Virus record (IMG/VR): IMGVR_UViG_3300011115_000610
Coordinates: 1 to 28,475 of that record
DNA length: 28,475 bases
Strand: one strand, 5' to 3'
Source: a virus
Below the pieces are notes generated by a model. That model had not been told where the DNA came from and ran no database searches. It was given only the letters and a program-made list of their open reading frames with translations. Shown here piece by piece: positions 18,646 through 26,917 of the stretch (position 1 is the first letter of the stretch; every line of letters begins with the position of its first letter). A program made the position numbers and the translations under genes.

Positions 18646-20975
18646 TAGTCTTCTTCCAGTAGTTCGCCACCAGCTCGACCCACAGGAGCGCCCATCAATG
18701 TTGCCGGCACAACAGCAAACAAGTTTTTTGTAAGCTTTTGCAACATTGTCATTTTTTGTTCTGGGCTAATAGTCAGGCTGCTTATGTAATCTAAATCGTC
18801 TTGCATCTGGTCTAGCTTGGCAGCAGGGACAAGGTTTGTTGTCTCTAAGCGCTGGCGTACGTTGTCTCTAAAGACATCGCCCATACTCTTGGGGCTAACG
18901 CGAGACATGACCTGGCGAACTGCCTGTTCCATGTTTGCCTTGCCAACCTCACTTCTAGCCAGGATAGGAGCAACTTCTGCCCAGCGACCAAGGTCACCAG
19001 ATAACATAAGTTTTTCAATTTCTTCATTAGGAAATTGAGAACCAAGAATAGTTTTGACGCGCTGTTCTGCTTCTTTGGTTATTTTCTCGCCAGCAGCCCG
19101 TGCTGCATCTAGGGCGCGTTCACCCTCTCGAATGGTTGCCTTTTCCATTGGAACAAGTTGTGCAGCCGCTTTCTTGCTCTTGTCAGCAATCCGCTCGGCT
19201 CTCTCTAGACCGGCAACATAGGCGCTGACCTTGGCTTTGACTTCTGGCAATTCATTGAGCCAACTCTCGTTCTTGTCAACCCAATCTTTTGCTGCCTTGG
19301 CAGTCTGCTTGCTAGATGAACCAAGCTGTCTAGCAGCGTAATCAGAAGCTTCCTTGACCACAAATGCCTTGTCATTGCCCGTCAACTCAAGCAAATCCTT
19401 CACAGATTGCTTGCTAAAGAAGTAATCTCTTGGCAGGGAAGCAGGGTCGGTGCTAAACCTGGCAGGGTCAAAACGGTCAATAGCTGTGGCTTTTTGTCCT
19501 GCTTTGGACTTAAATTTGTCAATCAGGCGAGAAGCCATTTCATAGCTAGATTGCAACGTATCGTGCGACTCACCAGCAAATTTAGACTGAATCTCGCTAA
19601 TCTTTTTGTAATACTGCTCGGCAATGTTCTTACCAATAGCGGTATAGCCTTCTACTTCTTTGCCAAATGCCACATCGCCCAAGCGTCTGCGTACATCGTC
19701 TAGCGCTTCAAATGAAGTTGGGAAAGTTTTAAATGCCGTAGGCTTTCCTGTTTCATCAAAAGCAGTAGCAACTCTGCGGGAAGAAACAGCATCGTAAATG
19801 TTTCTGTAAGCGTCAAGCACGCCCTTTTCAGTAACAGGAGCAGTCTTTTGTGTTTGTGCGGCTGCCCCAATAAGCAACTTGTCTTTCAAGTTTTGAACTA
19901 AATCTTTGTATTCTTGAGTGGCGGCAACAAGTTGACCAGCAGCCTCTTTCTGGTTAACTATGTCATCTCTAATCTTCTTTTGAGCCAGATAATCTGTGGA
20001 GCGCTTGCCGGCAATATCGCCATACAAGTTAACAATCTTGTCTCTCAAAGTCTCGCCAATGGTGGATTCATTTCTTGGTGAGCCAATGCTAGACCTGGCT
20101 TGTTTTGCTTCAGCCAAAGCCTTGTCAGAAATATCTTTTGTTCTCTCGGCAGCAGTTCCCATCTTCCCTGCTCTGCGCTCTGCCTCAGTCATAGCAGCAG
20201 CGCCTTGTCCTTGAACTTGTCTAGCCGCTTGAGCAGCCGTCTCAGTAATGTCTGTTGTGCCTGTTCTTAAAGCGTCATACAGAGCTTCTTGTGGAGCTTT
20301 ACCCTTTGGCACTTGACGAAACTCATTGACTTTTCTTTCAATCAATTCAGCAACTTTAGGTGCAACCTTAACGCCCTGAGAAGCCAAATCCTGCATGATT
20401 GCGCTTGTCATGCCCTGCGTTCCAAAAACAACGCTTCCTGCTTTAACAACTAACTTTTCAATTGCTTTTTCAAGTTCAGGAGTAACGACACCCGTAGCAA
20501 AGCCAGCAGGAATAGAAACAATTTTAGGAGCGCCAAGGACTTCTGCCGTTTGTTCAGCAGTAGAGCCAGTTCCACCAGCTATGCCCCCTCCAACGGCTCG
20601 TCTTGTCATTGGAACTTTTCCTGCCATTTGACCGGCTGTTTCTAAAAAAGTTCCCGCAGCCCTTGTTGGCACGGTAGGAATCATTTTGAGTCCTTTACCC
20701 GCGTACTTCATAACTTTAGGGGCAATAACTCCGGCAGTCGCTCCATACCCTGTTGCGCCAGCAATCTCTGACCCTGAAATATCTTCTCTCTCAGGCTCAC
20801 CAAAAAGGTACTCACCCATTTTTTCAGACATAGAACGCACTTGTTCCTTCATCTCTGGCGTTGATGGAGTAGCGCGTTGTTTAGGCGTAACAAGAGCAGC
20901 ACCGCCACCTGTTTCAGTAGCGTACTCCCGCTTCTTTTGTACGGGTTGGTCAGGAGCGTATTCTCTATCTGCCAT
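18645..20975 (-). CDS. Large helical ejection-type (internal virion) protein, 776 aa
   Basis: No enzymatic motif. The N-terminal 90 residues are disordered and Gly-rich, then a weakly hydrophobic Gly/Ala zone (SEIAGATGYGATAGVIAPKV and AVGGGIAGGTGST; about 70-160), then about 550 residues of long charged helices and heptads (AEAKQARSSIGSPRNE, QKKIRDDIVNQKEAAGQLVA, RAERIADKSKKAAAQL). This fits proteins injected with DNA by podoviruses, which form a channel across the envelope. It is the third of four adjacent large genes with TAATG coupling. A tape-measure role is the alternative, less likely with no tail-tube genes near. Confidence 0.6.
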   Translation of the reverse strand: MADREYAPDQPVQKKREYATETGGGAALVTPKQRATPSTPEMKEQVRSMSEKMGEYLFGEPEREDISGSEIAGATGYGATAGVIAPKVMKYAGKGLKMIPTVPTRAAGTFLETAGQMAGKVPMTRRAVGGGIAGGTGSTAEQTAEVLGAPKIVSIPAGFATGVVTPELEKAIEKLVVKAGSVVFGTQGMTSAIMQDLASQGVKVAPKVAELIERKVNEFRQVPKGKAPQEALYDALRTGTTDITETAAQAARQVQGQGAAAMTEAERRAGKMGTAAERTKDISDKALAEAKQARSSIGSPRNESTIGETLRDKIVNLYGDIAGKRSTDYLAQKKIRDDIVNQKEAAGQLVAATQEYKDLVQNLKDKLLIGAAAQTQKTAPVTEKGVLDAYRNIYDAVSSRRVATAFDETGKPTAFKTFPTSFEALDDVRRRLGDVAFGKEVEGYTAIGKNIAEQYYKKISEIQSKFAGESHDTLQSSYEMASRLIDKFKSKAGQKATAIDRFDPARFSTDPASLPRDYFFSKQSVKDLLELTGNDKAFVVKEASDYAARQLGSSSKQTAKAAKDWVDKNESWLNELPEVKAKVSAYVAGLERAERIADKSKKAAAQLVPMEKATIREGERALDAARAAGEKITKEAEQRVKTILGSQFPNEEIEKLMLSGDLGRWAEVAPILARSEVGKANMEQAVRQVMSRVSPKSMGDVFRDNVRQRLETTNLVPAAKLDQMQDDLDYISSLTISPEQKMTMLQKLTKNLFAVVPATLMGAPVGRAGGELLEED

Positions 20976-22690
20976 TACTTTTCCTCTCGGAACAGTCTAT
21001 TGTTCTCATACCCATACTTATATTTATTTGGTTCATAAGCGCCAAAAGCAGCTATTGTTGGACCTTCAAAGATTGCTCTATCTGAGGCTGATGTGTCTTG
21101 AGAACCGCTTTGCCCACCGCCCTGAACTACGCTTTCTAAAGGCGTTGGCTTGGCAAGACCATATTTTTGTATGTATTGAGTAAATGTAAGGTTTCGGTCT
21201 TCTTTCGCAACTTTAGGAGACTTTCCTTTACTAGCAATAGTTGCTTGAGCAACGTCTTCCAAAGTAAATGGAATTGCATTTTCAACAATTGCAAGATTCT
21301 CACGAATAAGTTGTTTTTGGTCTTCGGTGTATTTAGAACTTGCCAAAGCGCCTCTAGAAGCATCTTCAACAATTCTTCGCATCTCAGCCAGGCGGTCAAG
21401 AGCAACGTGTAATTTAGCCCCTGCTGGAATAGAAATACCAGCCTGGATGCTGTCTGTTAGTCCCGCAAGTCCTGTGGCTGCTCCACCAGTTTCTAGAGAA
21501 GCCAAGTTTCTTGCAACACCCACCATACGACCAGCCATCATCTGAGAAGTTTCAGCAGACATCTTTTGGTTTAGCACAGACAAAGGTGCAACAAACAATC
21601 CTTTGAATTCCTTTTGACCAAACACAGGAGAAGTTGTTGTAACAGGCAATTCAGAAATAGCCTTAATTGCACCGCTTACCTGAGTCATCGCGTTTGTCAT
21701 GCGCTCAATCTGACCGGCTGCAGCGCCAGCGCCTTGAGTTTTTGGAGGAGTTCCAAGCTTAATAGCACTAGCAAGTTCTTTGTTTGTTACCTCTTTTATG
21801 TCTGATGGGTCTTTAGTATTTACTGCTATAACCTTGTCACCAGATGCATAGAATTGATAATTCGGTTTAGCCTGTGATTCACGATGTCTACGCTCAACAC
21901 CAGACTCTTTAATTGCCGAATCAGCGTCTTTTGCTAAGTTTTCCAACATTTTAAAAGTTGGCACAAAACCTTGAACTCTATTTTTTTCTCTTAGCAAATC
22001 ACTTCCCATAGAAGTAATTACTTCATTTAACTTTGACTCTGCTTCTGCTCTGTTGTAAGGCAAGACTTTGTATGCTGCTTCAGCCTTCTTCATTGCATCG
22101 TCTAATTTAGATTTCCAAGAAAGCATATTCTTATCAAACTCTTGTACTTCTTTTTTCCACAAGTCAGCACGACCTTGTTGCCAGCCCTTCATCATGCCGC
22201 CCATAGCGTTCAATGATGCGGTTGCAGACATTTTTCCAGAACCGCCCATAGCCATGCCAATAACACCAATTAAGCCAAACAAAGTAGACAACGATTCAAT
22301 ATTGTCTTTTGTTGGCGCGAGTTCTGGCGCAGGATTTTTTTCTCTGAAACCTTCTACTGATTGATAAATTCCTTTGGCTCGTCCAGCTTCTTGAGACGTT
22401 ATGTCAGCTTGACCCGCAGTCTTAAATTCAGCAATTTTCTGTTCGCCTTCAGCTACTTTTTGTTTTGCTTGTGACTCTTGTTGCAGTAAATCAATCTCTT
22501 TTTGTCTAATATTTTGTAAGCTTTCTCTGCTTCCAGGCTTGCCAAACGCTTTGACATCAATTTTTTGCGTGTCAACACCTGGCACACCAGCACCCATTTG
22601 CGTCTGCAAACGATAAGGGTCAGAAGCCGGCAGGGTGTATGGCTTACTTAATTCAGCTAGTTCTGGAACGATGTCAGGTGTAGTAGCCAT
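20975..22690 (-). CDS. Ejection-type virion protein, 571 aa
   Basis: The N-terminal 150 residues are disordered then coiled (IRQKEIDLLQQESQAKQKVA). A Gly/Met-rich hydrophobic patch follows (LIGVIGMAMGGSGKMSATAS, about residues 140-160), then WQQGRADLWKKEVQEFDKNM-like helices and a second Gly/Ala stretch (GGAATGLAGLTDSIQAGISI). The ATG overlaps the upstream stop as TAATG. The mix of long helix and short membrane-active Gly/Met segments is like podoviral internal proteins that form the ejection conduit. No peptidoglycan hydrolase motif is visible. Confidence 0.55.
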   Translation of the reverse strand: MATTPDIVPELAELSKPYTLPASDPYRLQTQMGAGVPGVDTQKIDVKAFGKPGSRESLQNIRQKEIDLLQQESQAKQKVAEGEQKIAEFKTAGQADITSQEAGRAKGIYQSVEGFREKNPAPELAPTKDNIESLSTLFGLIGVIGMAMGGSGKMSATASLNAMGGMMKGWQQGRADLWKKEVQEFDKNMLSWKSKLDDAMKKAEAAYKVLPYNRAEAESKLNEVITSMGSDLLREKNRVQGFVPTFKMLENLAKDADSAIKESGVERRHRESQAKPNYQFYASGDKVIAVNTKDPSDIKEVTNKELASAIKLGTPPKTQGAGAAAGQIERMTNAMTQVSGAIKAISELPVTTTSPVFGQKEFKGLFVAPLSVLNQKMSAETSQMMAGRMVGVARNLASLETGGAATGLAGLTDSIQAGISIPAGAKLHVALDRLAEMRRIVEDASRGALASSKYTEDQKQLIRENLAIVENAIPFTLEDVAQATIASKGKSPKVAKEDRNLTFTQYIQKYGLAKPTPLESVVQGGGQSGSQDTSASDRAIFEGPTIAAFGAYEPNKYKYGYENNRLFREEK

Positions 22691-23724
22691 TAAGAAGCCC
22701 TCGTCATTGGAACACCAGCGCCAATTGCAGCCAAGTTAGTATAGAAGTTTGTACTTGCCTGGTTTAATGCTTGGTCTGCTGCTAGTCCTGTTTTAATAGC
22801 GCCCAAAGCAATATTGTCACCAATATTAGAAACTTTCAATCCAAGGTCGTATTGTTGAGCTAATAACTGCTGACGATAGGCTTCAGCCTGTGCCGCCACT
22901 TGAGCAGCGCCTACACCACCGCGAGTTTCTGCGCCCTGTGCTAGACGGGCTTGTAAGGCTTGCAATGACTGTTGCCCTGTTGGAGTTAACTCACCAGCTT
23001 GTGCTGCGCGTTGTAACTCTTGACCTTTTGCTTGGTAAGGTGCGCCAACTGCCTTTTGTTCTTGGGCTGCCGCTTGTGCTTGCTGTGCGCCTCTCTTAGC
23101 TTGAGTAGCACCATACAAACCTAGTCCACCAGCAAGTCCTAGCCGAGCCATTTGCTCCGTAGTCAAATCTCCAAAAAGTGATTTTTTCTGGGGGGCGGGA
23201 GAGATTTCTTGGGCTGTTGATGGAGCTACGGTGTCCGTCACACCATATCCCATTCTAGGAATAGCGGGTATAGAAGGACCAAATTCTGTTGATATTGGGG
23301 CTGTTAATCCTACTCCACCAGTAGGCTGAACGCCATAACTGTACCCAAATTGAGTTGCAGAAGGGGGTGCATAAAGGGGTGAAGTAGGCGCTACGGGGGC
23401 TTCTTCTGGCGCTGCTTCAGGTGCTAAAGGAGCTACAACGTCACCTTGGTAAACAGGAGAAGGTTGAGCCGCTTCTTGAGCTTGTGCAAACTCTGCTTGT
23501 GATGAAGGCATGGCTTCAAAGTCATCATAGAACTCTAGCAAGCCAGTTTCAGGGTTAGTTGTGCCAGAACCACCAGCAGCCTTGAGAATTTCGGCTTCTC
23601 TAGGGGTGATGTGAGCAAGCAATGTATCGTTTCCACGACCTTTGCTTGTCAACATAGCAGCAATAGACGCTAAGTCGCTAGTACCATTGAGGTCTGCTTT
23701 AAGCAGTTTGGCAATCTTTTTCAT
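22690..23724 (-). CDS. Ala/Gln-rich virion protein with conserved N-terminal motif, 344 aa
   Basis: Near residues 37-62 it reads LAHITPREAEILKAAGGSGT, then NPETGLLEFYDD, a motif that recurs in many environmental phage virion proteins ('LAHI.P.EA..LKA.GGSGT.NP.TGL.EF'). A Pro-rich linker (about 90-190) leads to LFGDLTTEQMARLGLAGGLG and a 130-residue Ala/Gln helix with QAQAAAQEQKAVGAPYQAK. The C-terminal end carries LAAIGAGVPMTRAS. Probably a virion ejection or scaffold-like structural protein. ATG 23724 is adjacent to the previous stop (TAAATG). Confidence 0.6.
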   Translation of the reverse strand: MKKIAKLLKADLNGTSDLASIAAMLTSKGRGNDTLLAHITPREAEILKAAGGSGTTNPETGLLEFYDDFEAMPSSQAEFAQAQEAAQPSPVYQGDVVAPLAPEAAPEEAPVAPTSPLYAPPSATQFGYSYGVQPTGGVGLTAPISTEFGPSIPAIPRMGYGVTDTVAPSTAQEISPAPQKKSLFGDLTTEQMARLGLAGGLGLYGATQAKRGAQQAQAAAQEQKAVGAPYQAKGQELQRAAQAGELTPTGQQSLQALQARLAQGAETRGGVGAAQVAAQAEAYRQQLLAQQYDLGLKVSNIGDNIALGAIKTGLAADQALNQASTNFYTNLAAIGAGVPMTRAS

Positions 23725-24447
23725 TTAACTCTCCTGACCCATGTATCTTAGAGAACTGACGTTCCACCCTGACTCTTTGTCACCCGTTTCTTTCTCACTA
23801 GACCCAAGAATAGGCGCTCCGGGGTCACCAATTCTTAGTGCTTGAGACAATGCTTGAGAACCGGGTGCTTGTCCAGCCCCAGTAGTTGTTACGCTTGTTG
23901 GTTCAGGGGCAGCCGTGCCACCGCCACCAACAGTCTGTGCGCTTCTAGTGGGTGAAGGAGCAAAGTAATCTGTCAATGTCTTGCCAATAACTGCCTTCTC
24001 TCCAGCAGCCAATGGGTCACCCTTGGTATCTCCATAAGCGACATCTAGCCCACCAGTAACCAATCCACCGACAAGAGCTTGCTTGGGAGTACCACCAGTA
24101 GCAAGTGTTGCAGCCGCAGAACCAGCGCCTCTGCTAATAGGCTTTGCGTATTCAGAAGCATCTGTGGCTTGAATACCCGTTGCAGGGGCTTCTGTTACGC
24201 CAGTTACGGGGTCAATCTCTGCGGGTGTACCACCTACGGCTTCTCCAACAGCTCCACCAACAAGACCACCAACAAGTCCTGATTCAGCGCCTTTGCCAGC
24301 ATCGCCACCTTGAATTTCAGCAGAAATTGCTCCGCTTATGCTTCCTGTGATTGCTTTGCTAAGAATAGCGCTACCAACCGATTCAAGCACGGCAGCACCA
24401 ATAGCTTCTTCAACTATGTACGAAATGATAAAAGGTACTGCTGGCAT
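23725..24447 (-). CDS. Glycine-zipper virion protein, 240 aa
   Basis: The first 75 residues alternate Gly/Ala/Ser with hydrophobics (IVEEAIGAAVLESVGSAILS and GLVGGLVGGAVGEAVGG), a glycine-zipper pattern able to pack in membranes. The rest is Pro/Thr/Gly-rich and disordered (PAEIDPVTGVTEAPATGI; GGGGTAAPEPTSVTTTGAG), with a short Trp-bearing end (SGWNVSSLRYMGQES). It fits the small membrane-inserting ejection proteins that accompany larger ones in podoviruses. It follows the 167-residue gene through a TAATG overlap. Confidence 0.55.
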   Translation of the reverse strand: MPAVPFIISYIVEEAIGAAVLESVGSAILSKAITGSISGAISAEIQGGDAGKGAESGLVGGLVGGAVGEAVGGTPAEIDPVTGVTEAPATGIQATDASEYAKPISRGAGSAAATLATGGTPKQALVGGLVTGGLDVAYGDTKGDPLAAGEKAVIGKTLTDYFAPSPTRSAQTVGGGGTAAPEPTSVTTTGAGQAPGSQALSQALRIGDPGAPILGSSEKETGDKESGWNVSSLRYMGQES

Positions 24448-24950
24448 TACAAGTCCAATTCAAATGTATAGACGGGCTTCATCTCTTTGCCCATCATCTT
24501 TTGACTTTGACCCACCTTTACAGGCAAGCCACTCTTCTTAGCAAGGTCTACAAACTCAGGTCTGTCAGAGTAAGTTGTAGCTTTCTTGATGCCTTGGTTC
24601 TTTAAAAGTTTAGCCAAACCCAAGTAGTTCTTTAGCAACTTCTGAGGTTGTTCAGCAGAGAAAGTGTGAAACTGCACAACCCCGTCACCAATCAAAGTGA
24701 CCATAAAAGCAGAGTTGCCAATCTGAATTAACTTGTTATTAGGGTCTTGGAGAGCAGTAGCCAGCTTACGCAAAAAAGTATCCATCGTTACACCGGGCGG
24801 TAACTGGTTAGCCATAGAGGTTTGAACGACTTGAAGGGCGTTCATTGTCTTGCCCTCGTCTTCTCCGCGAGACTTCTTTATGGTGTCCAACACCCCAACA
24901 TCAGGCATCTTTGACGCTAGTGGGGGCGCTGCTTGTGCTGTTGTAGCCAT
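24447..24950 (-). CDS. Mixed alpha/beta hypothetical protein, 167 aa
   Basis: A disordered Ala/Pro N-terminus (about 1-35), then a compact region with FLRKLATALQDPNNKLIQIG, FMVTLIGDGVVQFHTFSAEQ, LLKNYLGLAKLLKNQGIKKA and a C-terminal PEFVDLAKKSGLPVKVGQSQ. The run 'xxFMVxLxGDGxVxFHxF... LLKxYxxLAKxLKxxGxKxAxTY' resembles GNAT-like folds, and similar short proteins occur among phage ejection genes. No acetyl-CoA binding loop is evident, so the enzyme role is doubtful. ATG 24950 is 1 base from the previous stop. Confidence 0.6.
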   Translation of the reverse strand: MATTAQAAPPLASKMPDVGVLDTIKKSRGEDEGKTMNALQVVQTSMANQLPPGVTMDTFLRKLATALQDPNNKLIQIGNSAFMVTLIGDGVVQFHTFSAEQPQKLLKNYLGLAKLLKNQGIKKATTYSDRPEFVDLAKKSGLPVKVGQSQKMMGKEMKPVYTFELDL

Positions 24951-24951
24951 A

Positions 24952-25284
24952 TTAGAGTCCTAATGAAGAAGTAATTTGTTGATGGATATACAAGTGACTA
25001 GCCAGCCAATCGTAAAAATCTGATTCATTGTTGAAGTCCACATCCAACATATTGAATGGATTATTCAAACCCAACAAACCAGAAAAGGCTTGATGCTCAA
25101 CTTGGTGAGCAAGAAGCCAGTCATCTAGGTTATCAGTCTCAGCGTCAATCAGAGGAAAGATAGGCACACTCACCCCGTTGTCCATAAACACTTCTTGGAA
25201 CAACTTGTGCTGTAAGCCGTTCTCAAACAAAAACTCTTGCAAGGAGTCGTTATTTCCATATTCAACGGCTGATAAGGTGTCCAT
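24952..25284 (-). CDS. Triple-repeat HxxxH protein, 110 aa
   Basis: Three units of about 22 residues repeat: residues 13-34 (DSLQEFLFENGLQHKLFQEV), 51-73 (DNLDDWLLAHQVEHQAFSGL) and 88-110 (SDFYDWLASHLYIHQQITSS). Shared positions are an aromatic (F18, W56, W93) and a His eight residues later (H26, H64, H101); units 2 and 3 have H-x3-H (H60/H64; H97/H101) and end LGL. It is acidic overall. It may bind metal, or each unit may be a small helix of a structural protein. No family known to me. ATG 25284 has only a weak ribosome site. Confidence 0.7.
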   Translation of the reverse strand: MDTLSAVEYGNNDSLQEFLFENGLQHKLFQEVFMDNGVSVPIFPLIDAETDNLDDWLLAHQVEHQAFSGLLGLNNPFNMLDVDFNNESDFYDWLASHLYIHQQITSSLGL

Positions 25285-25305
25285 ATTGATAGAGTTACCC
25301 TGCCT

Positions 25306-25539
25306 TTACTTATCTGCTTTACCGTCTAAACGGTCAAAGATGCGCTCTAACACTTGGTCAATTTTATCTAGACGAGTATTTATGTCTTGCTTGGTTGCAT
25401 AGTTCTTAGCCAAGTCAACTTCAATAGCTTGCAGACTATCCTTGAGTCTCTTTACAGAGTCCCATATCTCGCGACACCACCAACCCACACCGAGTAGTAG
25501 CGCACCGCCAACAAGATTGAATATGTCTTGAAATTGCAT
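25306..25539 (-). CDS. Single-span coiled-coil protein (XhlA/holin-associated-like), 77 aa
   Basis: An N-terminal span (about 6-22, IFNLVGGALLLGVGWW) is followed by a heptad helix (VKRLKDSLQAIEVDLAKNYA, then QDINTRLDKIDQVLERIFDRL) and an acidic/basic end. This is the well-known phage layout of a membrane anchor plus soluble coiled coil (hemolysin XhlA-like or Rz-like helper of lysis, or a small structural anchor). Its place among tail-fibre genes instead of the lysis cassette leaves the role open. ATG 25539, 2 bases after the fibre gene stop. Confidence 0.75.
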   Translation of the reverse strand: MQFQDIFNLVGGALLLGVGWWCREIWDSVKRLKDSLQAIEVDLAKNYATKQDINTRLDKIDQVLERIFDRLDGKADK

Positions 25540-25541
25540 GA

Positions 25542-26327
25542 TTAGACAGCGTAGTAAGGCACTTTGACAACCGTGCCGTTAAGTTTGACTTGGATATATC
25601 CTGCTGGCACTAAAGGCAAACTGGATGTTGCAAATGTAGCGTTTGCAGTTGTTGTTGAAATAAGGTTTGCTGCTTGCACGTTTATCGTGCCACCAGTAAT
25701 AGATACATTGGCAGAAGCGAGATTAGTAAATGTTCCGGCAGCAGGAGTCGACCCGCCAATTACCATGTTGTTAATTGTTCCGGCAACATTCGGGTTTATC
25801 TCAACGCTACCAGAGCCTGTTGGATTGATATGTACATGACCCGTTCCTGTGGGGCTAATGTCTATCTGAGCATTAGTGCCGTTTAGGTTGGTCGATACAT
25901 TTAGAGAGATATTGTCTCCACCGCCACCGCCCATGCTCATTTGGGTTGAACCAGCAGAATTCTTTAATGCTAAACCGCCAGAGTTAGTCGCTTGAACAGT
26001 AGCCGTTGTTAAAGCTGTAAGCGTTGCGTTTCCACCAGTAATAGCAACAGCATTGGCGTTTTGAGTAGCCATTGTGCCAAGACCAGTAACAGAAGAGTTA
26101 GCAATAGATATTGCTACGTTTACAGCGTTTGTAATCTGACCCTGTGCATTGATGGTGACTTGGGAAACAGTAGACGCATTGCCATACGTTCCAGCAGTAA
26201 CAGTTGTGTTGGCAATAGAGATAGTTCCATTAGACGTAATAGGACCACCAGTAAGCCCTGTACCAGTTGCTATATTGGTTACCGTTCCACCACTACCACC
26301 ACCACCAGTTGCTACTGTTTTTAACAT
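25542..26327 (-). CDS. Tail fibre-like protein, 261 aa
   Basis: Built of short beta repeats rich in Gly, Thr, Asn and Ala. Early segment ATGTGLTGGPITSNGTISIA and TVSQVTINAQGQITNAVNVA are typical of tail-fibre shafts; the middle has NISLNVSTNLNGTNAQIDIS and GHVHINPTGSGSVEINP, a repeated beta pattern; the end is YIQVKLNGTVVKVPYYAV. Predicted trimeric fibre that presents a receptor-binding tip. It precedes the small paralogue gene by 2 bases. Low-complexity repeats make homology hard to weigh. Confidence 0.7.
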   Translation of the reverse strand: MLKTVATGGGGSGGTVTNIATGTGLTGGPITSNGTISIANTTVTAGTYGNASTVSQVTINAQGQITNAVNVAISIANSSVTGLGTMATQNANAVAITGGNATLTALTTATVQATNSGGLALKNSAGSTQMSMGGGGGDNISLNVSTNLNGTNAQIDISPTGTGHVHINPTGSGSVEINPNVAGTINNMVIGGSTPAAGTFTNLASANVSITGGTINVQAANLISTTTANATFATSSLPLVPAGYIQVKLNGTVVKVPYYAV

Positions 26328-26329
26328 GA

Positions 26330-26659
26330 TTACATCCCATCGCCCGGAGTGATATACACAGAAGCAGTACCGCTAGAGGTTATGCCTGTGAAATAAGCAT
26401 TTGGCACAAAAGTGAGAATCTCATCTGTACCCGCTAGTAACGGGTAAGCCAATCCTGTTGTAGTGACAACCACCGCATTGTTTCCTGCATCACTTGCGTT
26501 TGTGCCGTATCCAAGGAATACAGTCACAGAGCCAGAGTTAATGATGCGGTATTGATTGCCACCAAGCGTAGTAGACAAGCATTGAACAGCCGTTGGAGCA
26601 GCCACGTTAGCAGTAAAAGCTATCGTGTTGCCTGTTTTGGTAAAAGCATTAAGTCCCAT
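26330..26659 (-). CDS. Small beta-rich virion-type protein, 109 aa (paralogue of 17625-17969)
   Basis: I choose ATG 26659 (TAATG overlap with the 82-residue gene) over a start at 26725. The product is all-beta in look, with NQYRIINSGSVTVFLGYGT and ASVYITPGDGM shared with the protein at 17625-17969, plus one Cys (VQCLSTTLGGNQYR). It probably forms a small structural beta sandwich for virion decoration or a tail tip. Located among fibre genes, about 9 kb from its paralogue. Confidence 0.75.
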   Translation of the reverse strand: MGLNAFTKTGNTIAFTANVAAPTAVQCLSTTLGGNQYRIINSGSVTVFLGYGTNASDAGNNAVVVTTTGLAYPLLAGTDEILTFVPNAYFTGITSSGTASVYITPGDGM

Positions 26660-26907
26660 TACGCACCGTGATTTTGTGATGCTTGATAAGCCGCAATAAC
26701 TTCTTGTGTCCATGCTGTATTGCAAATAGCAACAACATTTGATGGAACACCATTTAAGTCTTGACCGGGCGTAAGGCTTGAACGATGAAAAGTTTTGCTA
26801 ATTTCAACATCATCTTTTAGGATGCGTGTTGCTTCCCGATATAGGACTATGCCGTTTTCGGTGACTGTGATTTGGTCGATGACCTTGGTTTCTGTGAATG
26901 TTGACAT
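26659..26907 (-). CDS. Fibre-region small protein, 82 aa
   Basis: The pattern KVIDQITVTENGIVLYREAT, then LKDDVEISKTFHRSSLTPGQ and WTQEVIAAYQASQ matches a short phage protein often found next to tail fibres ('.E.IVDQI.V.EDG.I.VR......DG..I...Y.R..L.PG.D......V..I....WT..VI.AY'), with no firm function. Beta hairpins then a C-terminal helix. It may cap or assemble the fibre. ATG 26907 follows AAAGGAAAAAC; 10 bases separate it from the large fibre gene. Confidence 0.7.
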   Translation of the reverse strand: MSTFTETKVIDQITVTENGIVLYREATRILKDDVEISKTFHRSSLTPGQDLNGVPSNVVAICNTAWTQEVIAAYQASQNHGA

Positions 26908-26917
26908 TGTTTTTCCT

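Noticed and set aside
20686-21183. Plus-strand frame of 165 codons opposite the ejection-protein genes
   Set aside because: Antisense to the 776- and 571-residue genes, with Ser/Pro-rich composition typical of the complementary strand and no ribosome site.
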